In this document: positions 1-7,382 of the stretch, piece by piece
How positions within the stretch are numbered: the stretch's first letter is position 1
How the letters are laid out: the number at the start of each line of letters is the position of its first letter
DNA from: Streptomyces sp. NRRL F-5727
GTDB taxonomy: Bacteria > Actinomycetota > Actinomycetes > Streptomycetales > Streptomycetaceae
Reading direction: 5' to 3'
Length of the DNA stretch: 37,641 bases
Assembly (NCBI RefSeq): GCF_000719555.1
Contig: NZ_JOGX01000061.1
Coordinates: forward strand, 1 to 37,641
Position numbers and translations under genes: made by a program
The notes under the pieces: generated by a model
Told to the model about the DNA's origin: nothing
Database searches by the model: none
Seen by the model: only the letters and a program-made list of their open reading frames with translations

Positions 1-97
1 GAAACGCCCGGTTACATTCCGAACCCGGAAGCTAAGCCTTTCAGCGCCGATGGTACTGCAGGGGGGACCCTGTGGGAGAGTAGGACGCCGCCGAACA
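1..97 (+). rRNA. rrf: 5S ribosomal RNA, 3' part (5' end outside window)
   Basis: The first ~97 bases match the actinobacterial 5S rRNA from about nucleotide 24 onward. Visible are the conserved CCGAACCCGGAAGCTAAG segment, the GGTACTGC loop region and the GGGAGAGTAGG segment. The 3' strand of helix I (GCCGCCGAAC) lacks its partner because the 5' end lies outside the window. The gene is followed by a strong terminator, so this is the distal end of an rRNA operon transcribed rightward. Confidence 0.95.
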
Positions 98-104
98 ATT
101 TTTA

Positions 105-147
105 GCCTCAACCCCCGGACCTTGTCCGGGGGTTGAGGCATTTTTGC
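105..147 (+). terminator. rRNA operon terminator
   Basis: A perfect 16-bp inverted repeat (105-120 paired with 124-139, 3-nt loop) is followed by ATTTTTG. It starts about 8 nt after the 5S end. This is a canonical intrinsic terminator, unusually stable, fitting an rRNA operon. Confidence 0.93.
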
Positions 148-197
148 GTTCAGGTCAGGACGCCGGCCGGCACCAGGCCGGGATCTAGGCTGGGCGC

Positions 198-845
198 ATG
201 CGCTATGACCTGGTCATCTTCGACAACGACGGTGTGCTCGTCGACAGCGAGCCGATCTCCAACCGGCTGCTGGCCGGCTACCTCACCGAGCTCGGGCACC
301 CCACCACGTACGAGGAGTCCATCCGGGACTACATGGGGTCCGCGATGCACCGGATCCACGACCTCGTGCGGGAGCGGACCGGGCAGCGGCTGCCCGAGGA
401 CTTCGACGACACCTTCCACGCACGGGTCTTCAGCGCCTTCCGGGAGGAACTGGAGCCGGTGGAAGGGACCGTGGACGTGCTGAAGCGGCTCGTCGCCGAC
501 GGAGTGCCGTACTGCGTGGCGTCCTCCGGCAGCCACGAGCGGATCCGGGTCGGGCACCGGAAGACCGGGCTCGACGCCTTCTTCCCCGACGCGCTCGTCT
601 ACAGCGCCGAGGACGTGGGCCGGGGCAAGCCGGCGCCGGACCTCTTCCTCCACGCGGCCGAGCGGATGGGCGTGGCGCCCGAGCGGTGCGTCGTCGTCGA
701 GGACAGCCGGCTCGGCGTCCAGGCCGCCCTGGCGGCCGGCATGGACGTGTACGGCTTCACCGCGATGACCCCGGAAGAGCGGCTGAGCGGGGTGACGGGG
801 CACTTCTCCCGGATGGAGGAGCTGCCCGCGATTTTGGGTCTGTGA
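198..845 (+). CDS. HAD superfamily phosphatase (beta-phosphoglucomutase/GPH-like)
   Basis: A 215-residue cytoplasmic HAD-family hydrolase. All four HAD motifs are visible: motif I FDNDG with nucleophile D9 and acid/base D11, motif II S109/S110 in VASSGS, motif III K144 in GRGKPAPD, and motif IV E168-D169 in VVVEDS. The segment between motifs I and II fits the helical cap of the GPH/beta-phosphoglucomutase subgroup, so the substrate is probably a small phosphorylated sugar or glycolate. The substrate cannot be read from the sequence. The start ATG lies 6 nt after a TAGGCT -10 hexamer (186-191), with no Shine-Dalgarno sequence, suggesting a leaderless mRNA. It follows the rRNA terminator and is independently transcribed. 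Confidence 0.9.
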   Translation: MRYDLVIFDNDGVLVDSEPISNRLLAGYLTELGHPTTYEESIRDYMGSAMHRIHDLVRERTGQRLPEDFDDTFHARVFSAFREELEPVEGTVDVLKRLVADGVPYCVASSGSHERIRVGHRKTGLDAFFPDALVYSAEDVGRGKPAPDLFLHAAERMGVAPERCVVVEDSRLGVQAALAAGMDVYGFTAMTPEERLSGVTGHFSRMEELPAILGL

Positions 846-846
846 T

Positions 847-868
847 CCATCTACCCATCGGTAGGTGG
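847..868. promoter_or_regulatory. Operator-like palindrome before the MFS transporter gene
   Basis: Inverted repeat with 9-nt arms (847-855 and 860-868) around CATC; the inner core CTACC-CATC-GGTAG is perfect and one outer pair is G-T. It begins two bases after the HAD stop codon. A -10-like TACGCT (874-879) lies immediately downstream, 9 nt before the MFS ATG. A palindrome in the -35/spacer region resembles a TetR-type operator. No regulator gene is adjacent. Confidence 0.45.
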
Positions 869-888
869 CGGCCCTACGCTGTGCCGCC

Positions 889-2085
889 ATGACCGATGCG
901 CGGCTGCGGCGGGGGCGGTCCTCGCTGGCCTTCAGTTTTCTCGTCCAGGGCGTGGCCTTCGCCCTGCTCGTGACCCGGATACCCGGGATTCAGGACCGGT
1001 ACGGGATCTCCGACGGGCTGCTGCCGCTCTTCCTGGCGGCCGTGCCGATCCTCGCCGGGGTGGCCAGCGTGGCGACGGAGAAGCTCGTCGCCCGGGTGGC
1101 GCCCTCGGTGGTGCTGCGGTGGTCCCAGCCCGTCGTCCTGCTGGCGCTGCCGGCCGTGGGGGCGGGGGACGCGCTGTGGACGGCGGCCGTGGCGCTCGGC
1201 GTGTTCGGGCTCGCGGTCGGCGCGCTCGACGCGTCCATGAACATGCTGGGGGTGAGCCTCCAGCGGGCGTACGGCCGGAGCATCATGCTCGGCTTCCACG
1301 CCGCGTACAGCCTCGGCGGGATCGCCGGGGCCTCGCTGGCCTGGGCGGGGGCGCACTGGCACCTGTCGCTGTTCTGGTCGTACCTGCCGGTGGTCGCGGT
1401 GCTGGCGCCGGCGGCGTTCCTCGGCAGCCGGTGGTACGTGGACGGCACGGCCGCCCCGGGCGGTGCCGGCGCGGAGAAGGGCGGGGCGCTGTCGTTCCGG
1501 CTGCTGCTGCCGCTGTGCCTGGTGATGACGTTCGCGTACATCGGGGACTCGACGGTCTCCAACTGGTCGGCGAAGTACCTCCAGGACGTCCTCGGCGGCT
1601 CGGAGGAGGCCGCGACCGTCGCCTACAACGCGTACATGGTGACGACGCTGCTCGGGCGGGCCGTGGGCGACCTCGGGGTGCGGTACTTCGGGGCGCCGGT
1701 GATCGTGCGGGCCGGGGCGGTGCTCGCGGCGTGCGGTTTCGCGCTGGTGGCGGTGGCGCCGTCGGCCTGGGTGGGGATCGCTGCCTTCACGGTGCTGGGG
1801 CTCGGGCTGAGCGTGATCGTGCCGCAGACCTTCGCGGCGGCCGGCCGGCTCTTCCCGGAGCACAGCGACGCCGCCGTCGCGCGGCTCAACGTCTTCAACT
1901 ACGTCGGCTTCCTCGTCGGCTCCCCGCTCGTGGGGGCGCTCGGGGACGCGTGGAGCTACCGCGGGGCGATGCTCGTGCCGATGGTGCTGGTCCTGGTGAC
2001 GGTGGTGTATGCCACGTCGTTCGGCGCGCGGGAGGCCCGATACGGTGGCGGGCATGAGCGGCCGCGCACTGTTGATGTGGGATGA
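889..2085 (+). CDS. MFS transporter
   Basis: A 398-residue integral membrane protein with about 12 hydrophobic segments, typical of the major facilitator superfamily. Features include GFHAAYSLGGIAGASL in the mid N-half, a central loop (about residues 185-200) rich in Gly/Ala, and SKYLQD-type loops. It resembles the FucP/YbjJ-like group in the pattern of its helices, but the substrate cannot be assigned. The chosen start ATG follows a TACGCT -10-like hexamer by 9 nt with no clear ribosome-binding site. The in-frame upstream start at 865 would run into the palindrome and promoter. The 3' end overlaps the next gene by 32 nt, so the two may be partly coupled. Confidence 0.88.
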   Translation: MTDARLRRGRSSLAFSFLVQGVAFALLVTRIPGIQDRYGISDGLLPLFLAAVPILAGVASVATEKLVARVAPSVVLRWSQPVVLLALPAVGAGDALWTAAVALGVFGLAVGALDASMNMLGVSLQRAYGRSIMLGFHAAYSLGGIAGASLAWAGAHWHLSLFWSYLPVVAVLAPAAFLGSRWYVDGTAAPGGAGAEKGGALSFRLLLPLCLVMTFAYIGDSTVSNWSAKYLQDVLGGSEEAATVAYNAYMVTTLLGRAVGDLGVRYFGAPVIVRAGAVLAACGFALVAVAPSAWVGIAAFTVLGLGLSVIVPQTFAAAGRLFPEHSDAAVARLNVFNYVGFLVGSPLVGALGDAWSYRGAMLVPMVLVLVTVVYATSFGAREARYGGGHERPRTVDVG

Positions 2086-3229
2086 AGCTGTCACGGGGTA
2101 CGACTTCGGGCCCCAGCACCCGATGGATCCGGTGCGGCTCGCCCTGACCATGGGCCTGGTCCGGGCCTTCGGGCTCGACCGGGCGGTGGACGTGGTGGCC
2201 GCCAAGCCGGCCGGGGAGTCGACGCTGCGGCTCGTGCACCGTGAGGACTACGTGGCCGCGGTGAGGGCCGCCTCGGCCGATCCGCGCCACGCCGACCAGG
2301 CGTACGGGCTCGGGACCGTCGACGACCCCGCCTTCGAGGGGATGCACGAGGTGTCCGCGCTGATCGCCGGGCAGTCGGTGGCGGCCGCGGAGGCCGTGTG
2401 GCGGGGCGAGGCCGAGCACGCGGTGAACTTCGCCGGCGGGCTGCACCACGCGATGCCGGGCGGAGCGGCCGGGTTCTGTATCTACAACGACGCCTCCCTG
2501 GCCATCGCCCGGCTTCTCGAACTGGGCGTGGAGCGGGTCGCGTACGTGGATGTCGACGTCCACCACGGCGACGGGGTGCAGGCGGCGTTCTGGGAGGACC
2601 CGCGGGTCCTGACGGTCTCGCTGCACGAGCACCCGCGGACGCTGTTCCCGCAGACCGGCTGGCCGGAGGAGACCGGGGCGTCCGGGCCCGGCGAGGGCGG
2701 CGCGGTGAACGTGGCGCTGCCGGCGGGGACCGGCGACGCGGGCTGGCTGCGGGCCTTCCACGCGGTCGTGCCGGAGCTCCTCGCCGACTTCCGCCCGCAG
2801 GTGCTCGTCACCCAGCACGGCGCGGACACCCACTTCGACGACCCGCTGGCGCACCTGGCGGTCTCGCTGGACGCGCAGCGGGCGGTGCAGGAGGCGTGCC
2901 ACGAGCTGGCGCACGCGTACGCGGACGGCCGGTGGGTGGCCCTGGGCGGCGGCGGATACGCGGTGGTCGACGTCGTACCGCGGTCGTGGACGCATCTGGT
3001 GGGGATCGCGGCGCACGCGCCCGTGGCGCCGGAGACGGTGATCCCGTCCTCGTGGCGGGACGAGGTGTACGCGCGGACCCGGCAGTTGGGGCCCGGGCGG
3101 ATGACCGACGGCCGGTGGCCGGTGGACTTCCGGGAGTGGTCGGAGGGGTACGACCCCGCGGACCGGCTGGACCAGGCGGTGCTCGCGACCCGGCGGGCCG
3201 CCTTCCCGCTGCGCGGACTGCTCGCCTAG
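2054..3229 (+). CDS. acuC: Histone deacetylase-family protein AcuC
   Basis: A 391-residue deacetylase of the arginase/deacetylase fold, class I HDAC-like, probably acting on acetyl-lysine of metabolic enzymes such as acetyl-CoA synthetase (family knowledge from AcuC). Zinc ligands are recognisable: D168 and H170 in DVDVHHGDG, and D258 in QHGADTHFDDPL. The C-terminal LGGGGY motif carries the transition-state Tyr. The length fits AcuC. The chosen ATG lies inside the 3' end of the MFS gene and is preceded by TACGGT (2041-2046) with a 7-nt gap, so it may have its own leaderless promoter as well as being read through from upstream. Confidence 0.9.
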   Translation: MSGRALLMWDEAVTGYDFGPQHPMDPVRLALTMGLVRAFGLDRAVDVVAAKPAGESTLRLVHREDYVAAVRAASADPRHADQAYGLGTVDDPAFEGMHEVSALIAGQSVAAAEAVWRGEAEHAVNFAGGLHHAMPGGAAGFCIYNDASLAIARLLELGVERVAYVDVDVHHGDGVQAAFWEDPRVLTVSLHEHPRTLFPQTGWPEETGASGPGEGGAVNVALPAGTGDAGWLRAFHAVVPELLADFRPQVLVTQHGADTHFDDPLAHLAVSLDAQRAVQEACHELAHAYADGRWVALGGGGYAVVDVVPRSWTHLVGIAAHAPVAPETVIPSSWRDEVYARTRQLGPGRMTDGRWPVDFREWSEGYDPADRLDQAVLATRRAAFPLRGLLA

Positions 3230-3301
3230 CGGTTACGCCAACTGTGCGGCGTACAACGGATTCTGACGCTCCGGCAGTGACGATCCGGCAGCATCGGAAG
3301 G

Positions 3302-4117
3302 GTGTTGAGTACCGGGGCGCTGCGGGCGCATCTGTTGGCGGCGGGGTTGGCGGGGACGGTGGCGACGTCGCGGGAGGAGAGCCTGCGGAGCTACCGGCTC
3401 TTCGCCGCGCGGGATCCGCGGGTGACGCTGGGGCTGGTGCCGGCCGGGGGCTGGGACGAGGCCGAGCTGCTGCGGCTGATGGCCGAGAAGTGCGGGGTGT
3501 CGGGGGATCCGGCGTACCGCTCGGGGCCGGACGTGATCGACCCGGAGCGGACGCTGCGCCGGCTGGACGCCTTCGCGGGGCGGCTGGCGGCGGCGGCCGC
3601 TCGGCGGGCCCCGGTGCTGTTCGGGACCGGGCATCCGCACCGGCTGCTCGGTTTCTACGCCGCTCTCGCAGACGCCCTGTCGGCGGCGGGATGTGAAGTC
3701 CTCACACCGGCGCAGGGGCGATGTGTCGACATAACGACCCGGTTCGGTCTACGTACGTACGTCCTCGACTACGTACGGGGCGTCGCGTTCGTACGGGAGG
3801 CGGGGCCGCCGGAGGGCGGGCGCGAGCCGGGGGCGCATTCGCACTCGGCGCTGCCGGTGCGGGCCGCGCTGGAGAGCGCGGCGGAGGCCGGCGGGTCGCT
3901 GCCGGAGCTGGTCGTCGGGGACCACGGCTGGGTCTGCGGTGCTGGTCAGCTGGGTGTCGAGGCCATCGGGGTGGCCGACACGGACGATCCGGCGCTGTTC
4001 GTGGGGGAGGCCGAGGGGCAGGTGGCGGTGGCCGTCCCGCTCGATGACGGGGTGCCCTCGGCGTACTACCGTCCCCTGACGCGCTATGTACTCAATCGAG
4101 CGTGTCTGTCACGGTAA
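3302..4117 (+). CDS. Conserved Streptomyces protein annotated as phosphatase
   Basis: A 271-residue cytoplasmic protein, conserved in Streptomyces and usually called 'phosphatase' (from memory). Visible segments include FGTGHPHRLLGFY (about 103-115), a central GRCVDITTRFGLRTY segment, and VVGDHGWVCGAGQLG (about 203-217), which looks like a metal- or phosphate-binding turn. No standard catalytic motif proves the activity. The GTG start is the first available in frame. A purine-rich GGAAGG ends directly against it, too close for a normal Shine-Dalgarno, so initiation may be leaderless or at the TTG three bases on. The preceding gene ends 72 nt upstream. Confidence 0.72.
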   Translation: MLSTGALRAHLLAAGLAGTVATSREESLRSYRLFAARDPRVTLGLVPAGGWDEAELLRLMAEKCGVSGDPAYRSGPDVIDPERTLRRLDAFAGRLAAAAARRAPVLFGTGHPHRLLGFYAALADALSAAGCEVLTPAQGRCVDITTRFGLRTYVLDYVRGVAFVREAGPPEGGREPGAHSHSALPVRAALESAAEAGGSLPELVVGDHGWVCGAGQLGVEAIGVADTDDPALFVGEAEGQVAVAVPLDDGVPSAYYRPLTRYVLNRACLSR

Positions 4118-4161
4118 ACGGGCGATAGGGGCTCCTCTTCCCCACTCGCACCACCCGCCCC

Positions 4162-4175
4162 TAGTCTGATTCGTG
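4162..4175 (+). promoter_or_regulatory. -10 element before the HTH gene, with possible leaderless GTG
   Basis: TAGTCT (4162-4167) matches the Streptomyces vegetative TAnnnT -10 pattern. A GTG at 4173, in frame with the downstream HTH gene, begins 5 nt after it. Transcription starting there would give either a leaderless 93-residue product or a ~70-nt leader for the ATG at 4245. Confidence 0.4.
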
Positions 4176-4244
4176 AGCGTTCGACGACGAAGAGTCACCG
4201 GAGGGGAAGCCGGTGGGCGTCGCGGCGGAAGGTACAGGTGGGTC

Positions 4245-4454
4245 ATGGCTGCTGGCGATCGGCCTCTCAACGAGGTCAAGTTCCTGACCGTGGCGGAAGT
4301 CGCCGCGGTGATGCGTGTGTCGAAGATGACCGTGTACCGCTTGGTGCACAGCGGTCATCTGCCGGCGATCCGGGTGGGCCGGTCCTTCCGGGTCCCGGAG
4401 CAGGCGGTTCACGCGTACCTGAGGGAGTCGTACGTGGGGGTGGGGACCGCGTAG
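4245..4454 (+). CDS. bdtA: Small excisionase/MerR-type HTH DNA-binding protein (BdtA-like)
   Basis: A 69-residue protein that is essentially a single winged-helix of the excisionase/MerR type. The span LTVAEVAAVMRVSKMTVYRL (about 14-33) is the HTH, followed by a wing (RVGRSFRVPEQAVHAYL). It is basic and lacks an effector domain, so it should act as a small DNA-binding regulator. From memory the syntenic S. coelicolor protein SCO3328 is BdtA, a BldD target; the symbol rests on that recollection and on synteny. It is not BldC, whose sequence differs. The ATG at 4245 gives the usual family length, with GGAAGG and AGGTGGG upstream. An in-frame GTG at 4173 could add 24 Arg/Gly-rich residues. Confidence 0.75.
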   Translation: MAAGDRPLNEVKFLTVAEVAAVMRVSKMTVYRLVHSGHLPAIRVGRSFRVPEQAVHAYLRESYVGVGTA

Positions 4455-4510
4455 CGGGCGCGCGGCCGACCTGCGGCCGAACGGCGGGTGAGCCGCGTCC
4501 GGCCCTCGGA

Positions 4511-4540
4511 TTACTCGTGTGGTGCCAGGGGCGGTAGGCT
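4511..4540 (+). promoter_or_regulatory. Promoter for bS22 gene
   Basis: TAGGCT (4535-4540) is a good vegetative -10 hexamer. A weak -35-like TTACTC (4511-4516) lies 18 nt upstream. A start near 4547 would give a ~60-nt leader before the bS22 GTG. The 152-nt gap after the HTH gene holds no other gene. Confidence 0.4.
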
Positions 4541-4606
4541 GACCCCTCGTAGGTCGTGTGGGCCCAGACGCCCCGCACCAGTGAGAAGAAGTGAGCGAGG
4601 GTAGTC

Positions 4607-4705
4607 GTGGGCTCTGTTATCAAGAAGCGGCGCAAGCGGATGGCCAAGAAGAAGCACCGCAAGCTGCTCAAGCGCACGCGCGTTCAGCGTCGCAACAAGA
4701 AGTAA
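4607..4705 (+). CDS. Small ribosomal subunit protein bS22 (AURKAIP1/COX24 domain)
   Basis: A 32-residue, extremely basic peptide beginning [18 protein letters not shown] and ending in VQRRNKK. It matches the AURKAIP1/COX24 domain family. In Mycobacterium smegmatis the homologous ~33-residue protein was seen in the ribosome structure and named bS22, so it most likely binds 16S rRNA near the subunit interface. The start is GTG, with GAGCGAGGG about 6 nt upstream. It has its own promoter-like sequence upstream and a terminator at 4746-4782 downstream, consistent with a monocistronic, highly expressed gene. It is easily missed because of its length. Confidence 0.88.
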   Translation: MGSVIKKRRKRMAKKKHRKLLKRTRVQRRNKK

Positions 4706-4745
4706 GACCGGCGGCCGCGCGAGCGGCCCCCGTATGTGACAAGGC

Positions 4746-4782
4746 GTGGCCCTTCACCGTCCTCGGTGAGGGGCCACGTTTT
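4746..4782 (+). terminator. Intrinsic terminator after bS22
   Basis: A 13-bp stem (4746-4758 with 4765-4777, one G-T pair, 6-nt loop) is followed by GTTTT. It lies 40 nt after the bS22 stop codon and separates that gene from the epimerase-like gene. Confidence 0.85.
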
Positions 4783-4861
4783 CATTGCGCCGAAACCCGC
4801 AGGCGCTACGGTGGCGGCTACGGGTAAGAACGGACGGAAGTTCGGACGGAAGGCGCTGATC

Positions 4862-5932
4862 TTGGGCAAGGTCGTGCTCGTCACCGGTGCAGCCCGGCAT
4901 CTGGGGGGCCGTTTCGTGCGGCGGATCCAGCGGGATCCGGAGGTGGAGCGGGTGGTGGCCGTGGACGCGGTCGAGCCCGGGCATCCGCTGGGGGACGCCG
5001 AGTTCGTCCGGGCGGACATCCGCCGGCCGGCCATCGCCAAGGTGCTCGCGGAGCACGAGGTGGACACGGTGGTGCACCTCGACGTGACGGGGACCGCGCT
5101 GGGCGCGGGCGGCCGGTCGGCGGTCAAGGAGACCAACGTCATCGGCACCATGCAGCTGCTCGGGGCGTGCCAGAAGTCGCCCCGGGTCGGGCGCCTGGTG
5201 GTGAAGTCCAGCACGACCGTGTACGGCTCCGCGCCGCGCGATCCGGCGGTCTTCACGGAGACGACCTCGGCGAAGTCGCTGCCGAGCGGTGGTTTCGCGA
5301 AGGACGCGGTCGAGGTCGAGGGATACGTACGGGGCTTCGCCCGGCGGCGGCCGGACGTGGCGGTGTGCGTGCTGCGGTTCGCGAACATCCTGGGGCCGCG
5401 GGTGGAGTCGCCGCTGACCGAGTACCTGTCGCTGCCGGTGCTGCCCACGGTCCTGGGGTACGACCCGCGGCTGCAGTTCGTCCACGAGGACGACGTGGTC
5501 GACGTGCTGCGGCTGGCGGCGCAGGAGCCGCGCCGGGGGTCGCTGAACAGCGGGACCTTCAATGTGGCGGGCGACGGGGTGCTGCTGCTGTCGCAGTGCG
5601 CGCGGCGGCTGGGGCGGCCCTCGGTGCCGGTGCTGCTGCCCGCGGTGACCTGGGTGGGGTCGGCGCTGCGGACGGTGGGGCTGACCGACTTCGCGCCCGA
5701 GCAGATCCGGCTCCTCACGCACGGGCGGGTCGTCTCGACCGCGCAGATGCGGGAGGTGCTGGGCTTCCGCCCGCGGTACTCGACGGCGGAGGCGTTCGCG
5801 GACTTCGCGGCGAGCCGGGGACCGGGTCTCCTGCCGCCGGAGCGGCTCGCGGGGGCGGTGGACCGGCTGGCCGGCCGGGTCGCCCCGGGGGCGGGTCCGA
5901 TTCCTTCCCGTGACTCTCACGACGGTGCCTGA
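4862..5932 (+). CDS. Atypical extended SDR / NAD-dependent epimerase-like protein
   Basis: A 356-residue Rossmann-fold protein of the NAD(P)-dependent epimerase/dehydratase (extended SDR) type. The dinucleotide-binding motif VTGAARHLGG is at residues 7-16, the acidic residue ending strand 2 is in VVAVDAVEPG, and SSTTVYGSA (116-124) corresponds to the catalytic Ser region. The usual YxxxK is not intact: K147 aligns as the Lys, but the position four residues before it is Gly, not Tyr. The protein may therefore bind nucleotide or substrate without normal catalysis. TTG at 4862 is preferred because GGAAGG lies ~8 nt upstream; starts further upstream would lie within the bS22 terminator. The acyltransferase gene begins 15 nt after it, suggesting an operon. 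Confidence 0.78.
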   Translation: MGKVVLVTGAARHLGGRFVRRIQRDPEVERVVAVDAVEPGHPLGDAEFVRADIRRPAIAKVLAEHEVDTVVHLDVTGTALGAGGRSAVKETNVIGTMQLLGACQKSPRVGRLVVKSSTTVYGSAPRDPAVFTETTSAKSLPSGGFAKDAVEVEGYVRGFARRRPDVAVCVLRFANILGPRVESPLTEYLSLPVLPTVLGYDPRLQFVHEDDVVDVLRLAAQEPRRGSLNSGTFNVAGDGVLLLSQCARRLGRPSVPVLLPAVTWVGSALRTVGLTDFAPEQIRLLTHGRVVSTAQMREVLGFRPRYSTAEAFADFAASRGPGLLPPERLAGAVDRLAGRVAPGAGPIPSRDSHDGA

Positions 5933-5947
5933 GGAGCAGCGACAGCG

Positions 5948-7003
5948 ATGGCGGACGCCAAGGTGATTCCTTTCGACGACGACCGTTCGCGGGCCCGGCG
6001 GCGGCCGGGCCGGCCCGAGGAGCCGTCCGCGGCCGGGACCGGTCCCGCGGCGGTACGGGCGCTGCCGGGGGCGACCTTGGAGGCGGTGGCCGCCCCGGCA
6101 CCGGAGCCCCCGGCGCCGGACGCGCCCGCGCCGGACGGGCCCGGGGAGGGTTCCGCGCGGCCGGCGGCCTGGGAGCGGCGGCTGGCGGGCGGGCTGGCGT
6201 TCCTGCGGCGGCGGGTCACGGGCGAGTACGAGGTCGACGAGTTCGGCTACGACGCCGAGCTGACCGACCAGGTGCTGATGTCACTGCTGCGCCCGCTGTA
6301 CGAGAAGTACTTCCGGGTGGAGGTGAAGGGCGTCGAGAACATCCCGGAGAAGGGCGGGGCGCTGATCGTCGCCAACCACTCCGGGACGCTGCCGCTGGAC
6401 GGGCTGATGATGCAGGTCGCGGTGCACGACCACCATCCGGCGGGCCGGCACCTGCGGCTGCTCGCGGCGGACCTGGTCTTCGTGCTGCCGGTCGTCAACG
6501 AGCTGGCGCGGAAGGCGGGGCACACCCTGGCGTGCGCGGAGGACGCGGAGCGGCTGCTGCGGGCCGGTGAGGTCGTCGGGGTGATGCCGGAGGGCTTCAA
6601 GGGGATCGGGAAGCCGTTCTCGGAGCGGTACAAGCTCCAGCGGTTCGGGCGGGGCGGTTTCGTCTCGACGGCGCTGCGGGCGGGGGTGCCGATCGTGCCG
6701 TGCTCGATCGTGGGCGCCGAGGAGATCTACCCGATGATCGGGAACGCGAAGACGCTGGCGCGGCTGCTGGGGCTGCCGTACGTGCCGGTCACGCCGACGT
6801 TCCCGTGGCTGGGGCCGCTGGGGATGCTGCCGCTGCCGACGAAGTGGACGATCCAGTTCGGGGAGCCGATCCCGACGGACTCGTATCCGCCGGAGGCGGC
6901 GGAGGACCCGATGCTGATGTTCAACCTGACGGACCAGGTCCGGGAGCAGATCCAGCACACGCTGTACAAGCTGCTGGTGCAGCGGAGGTCGGTGTTCTTC
7001 TGA
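5948..7003 (+). CDS. PlsC-type lysophospholipid acyltransferase
   Basis: A 351-residue 1-acyl-glycerol-phosphate acyltransferase-like protein, expected at the cytoplasmic membrane face and acting in phospholipid or glycolipid acylation. Residues 1-75 are a low-complexity Pro/Ala/Gly-rich leader. The catalytic block VANHSGTLPLD has H144 and D151 (longer spacing than classical HX4D). A VMPEGFKG motif (about 217-224) corresponds to acyltransferase block III, and VPIVPCSIVG to block IV. It follows the epimerase-like gene by 15 nt, with GAGGAG 11 nt before the ATG. The gene's last 11 codons, LLVQRRSVFF plus stop, are repeated twice downstream (see the repeat at 6971-7325). Confidence 0.87.
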   Translation: MADAKVIPFDDDRSRARRRPGRPEEPSAAGTGPAAVRALPGATLEAVAAPAPEPPAPDAPAPDGPGEGSARPAAWERRLAGGLAFLRRRVTGEYEVDEFGYDAELTDQVLMSLLRPLYEKYFRVEVKGVENIPEKGGALIVANHSGTLPLDGLMMQVAVHDHHPAGRHLRLLAADLVFVLPVVNELARKAGHTLACAEDAERLLRAGEVVGVMPEGFKGIGKPFSERYKLQRFGRGGFVSTALRAGVPIVPCSIVGAEEIYPMIGNAKTLARLLGLPYVPVTPTFPWLGPLGMLPLPTKWTIQFGEPIPTDSYPPEAAEDPMLMFNLTDQVREQIQHTLYKLLVQRRSVFF

Positions 7004-7325
7004 CCCGGGCGCGGGGGGCCGACCGCGGACGGGGGTCTCGGGCCCGGCGGACGGAGTCCGGCGCAGCCTTTCGAAGCCCGGGAGGCCCCTGGGCCGAGCG
7101 GTGCGAGGAGGGCAGAGCGAGGGGGGCCCAGCTGCTGGTGCAGCGGAGGTCGGTGTTCTTCTGACCCCGGCGCGGGGGGCCGTCCGCGGACGGGGGTCTC
7201 GGGCCCGGCGGACGGAGTCCGGCGCAGCCTTTCGAAGCCCGGGAGGCCGCTGGGCCGAGCGGTGCGAGGACGGCAGAGTGAGGGGGGCCAGGCTGCTGGT
7301 GCAGCGGAGGTCGGTGTTCTTCTGA
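6971..7325 (+). repeat. 161-bp tandem repeat carrying the acyltransferase gene end, 2.2 copies
   Basis: Copies begin at 6971, 7132 and 7293, an exact 161-bp period. The first 33 nt of each, encoding LLVQRRSVFF and TGA, are identical in all three copies. The remaining 128 nt (7004-7131 versus 7165-7292) differ at about seven positions. The third copy stops at the TGA at 7325. Because 161 is not a multiple of 3, the three copies of the tail lie in three different reading frames. Each unit has a CGGAC-GGA-GTCCG mini-hairpin. Apart from this repeat the 379-nt gap between the acyltransferase and rsbN holds only the terminator. Confidence 0.97.
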
Positions 7326-7338
7326 GCTGGTGCGGATG

Positions 7339-7380
7339 GAAGAAGGGGCGCCCCCCGTCCGTGGGGGCGCCCCTTCTTCT
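7339..7380. terminator. Bidirectional terminator between acyltransferase and rsbN
   Basis: A perfect inverted repeat of 17 bp (7339-7355 with 7363-7379) around a 7-nt loop, with A-rich and T-rich flanks. It sits between convergent genes and can serve both directions. Confidence 0.92.
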
Positions 7381-7382
7381 TG

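Noticed and set aside
150..890. Long reverse-strand frame opposite the HAD gene
   Set aside because: It is a GC-rich shadow with Arg/His/Pro-heavy composition; the forward frame has intact HAD motifs.
4245..4454. Identification as BldC
   Set aside because: Same fold class, but the sequence lacks the BldC pattern I remember; the neighbourhood fits the SCO3328-like gene better.
4736..4861. Upstream start for the SDR-like gene
   Set aside because: It would begin inside the bS22 terminator hairpin and adds residues before the Rossmann motif that fit no SDR.
6700..7325. Frames ending in LLVQRRSVFF downstream of the acyltransferase
   Set aside because: They arise from the tandem copies of the gene end in other frames and have no start signals or independent homology.
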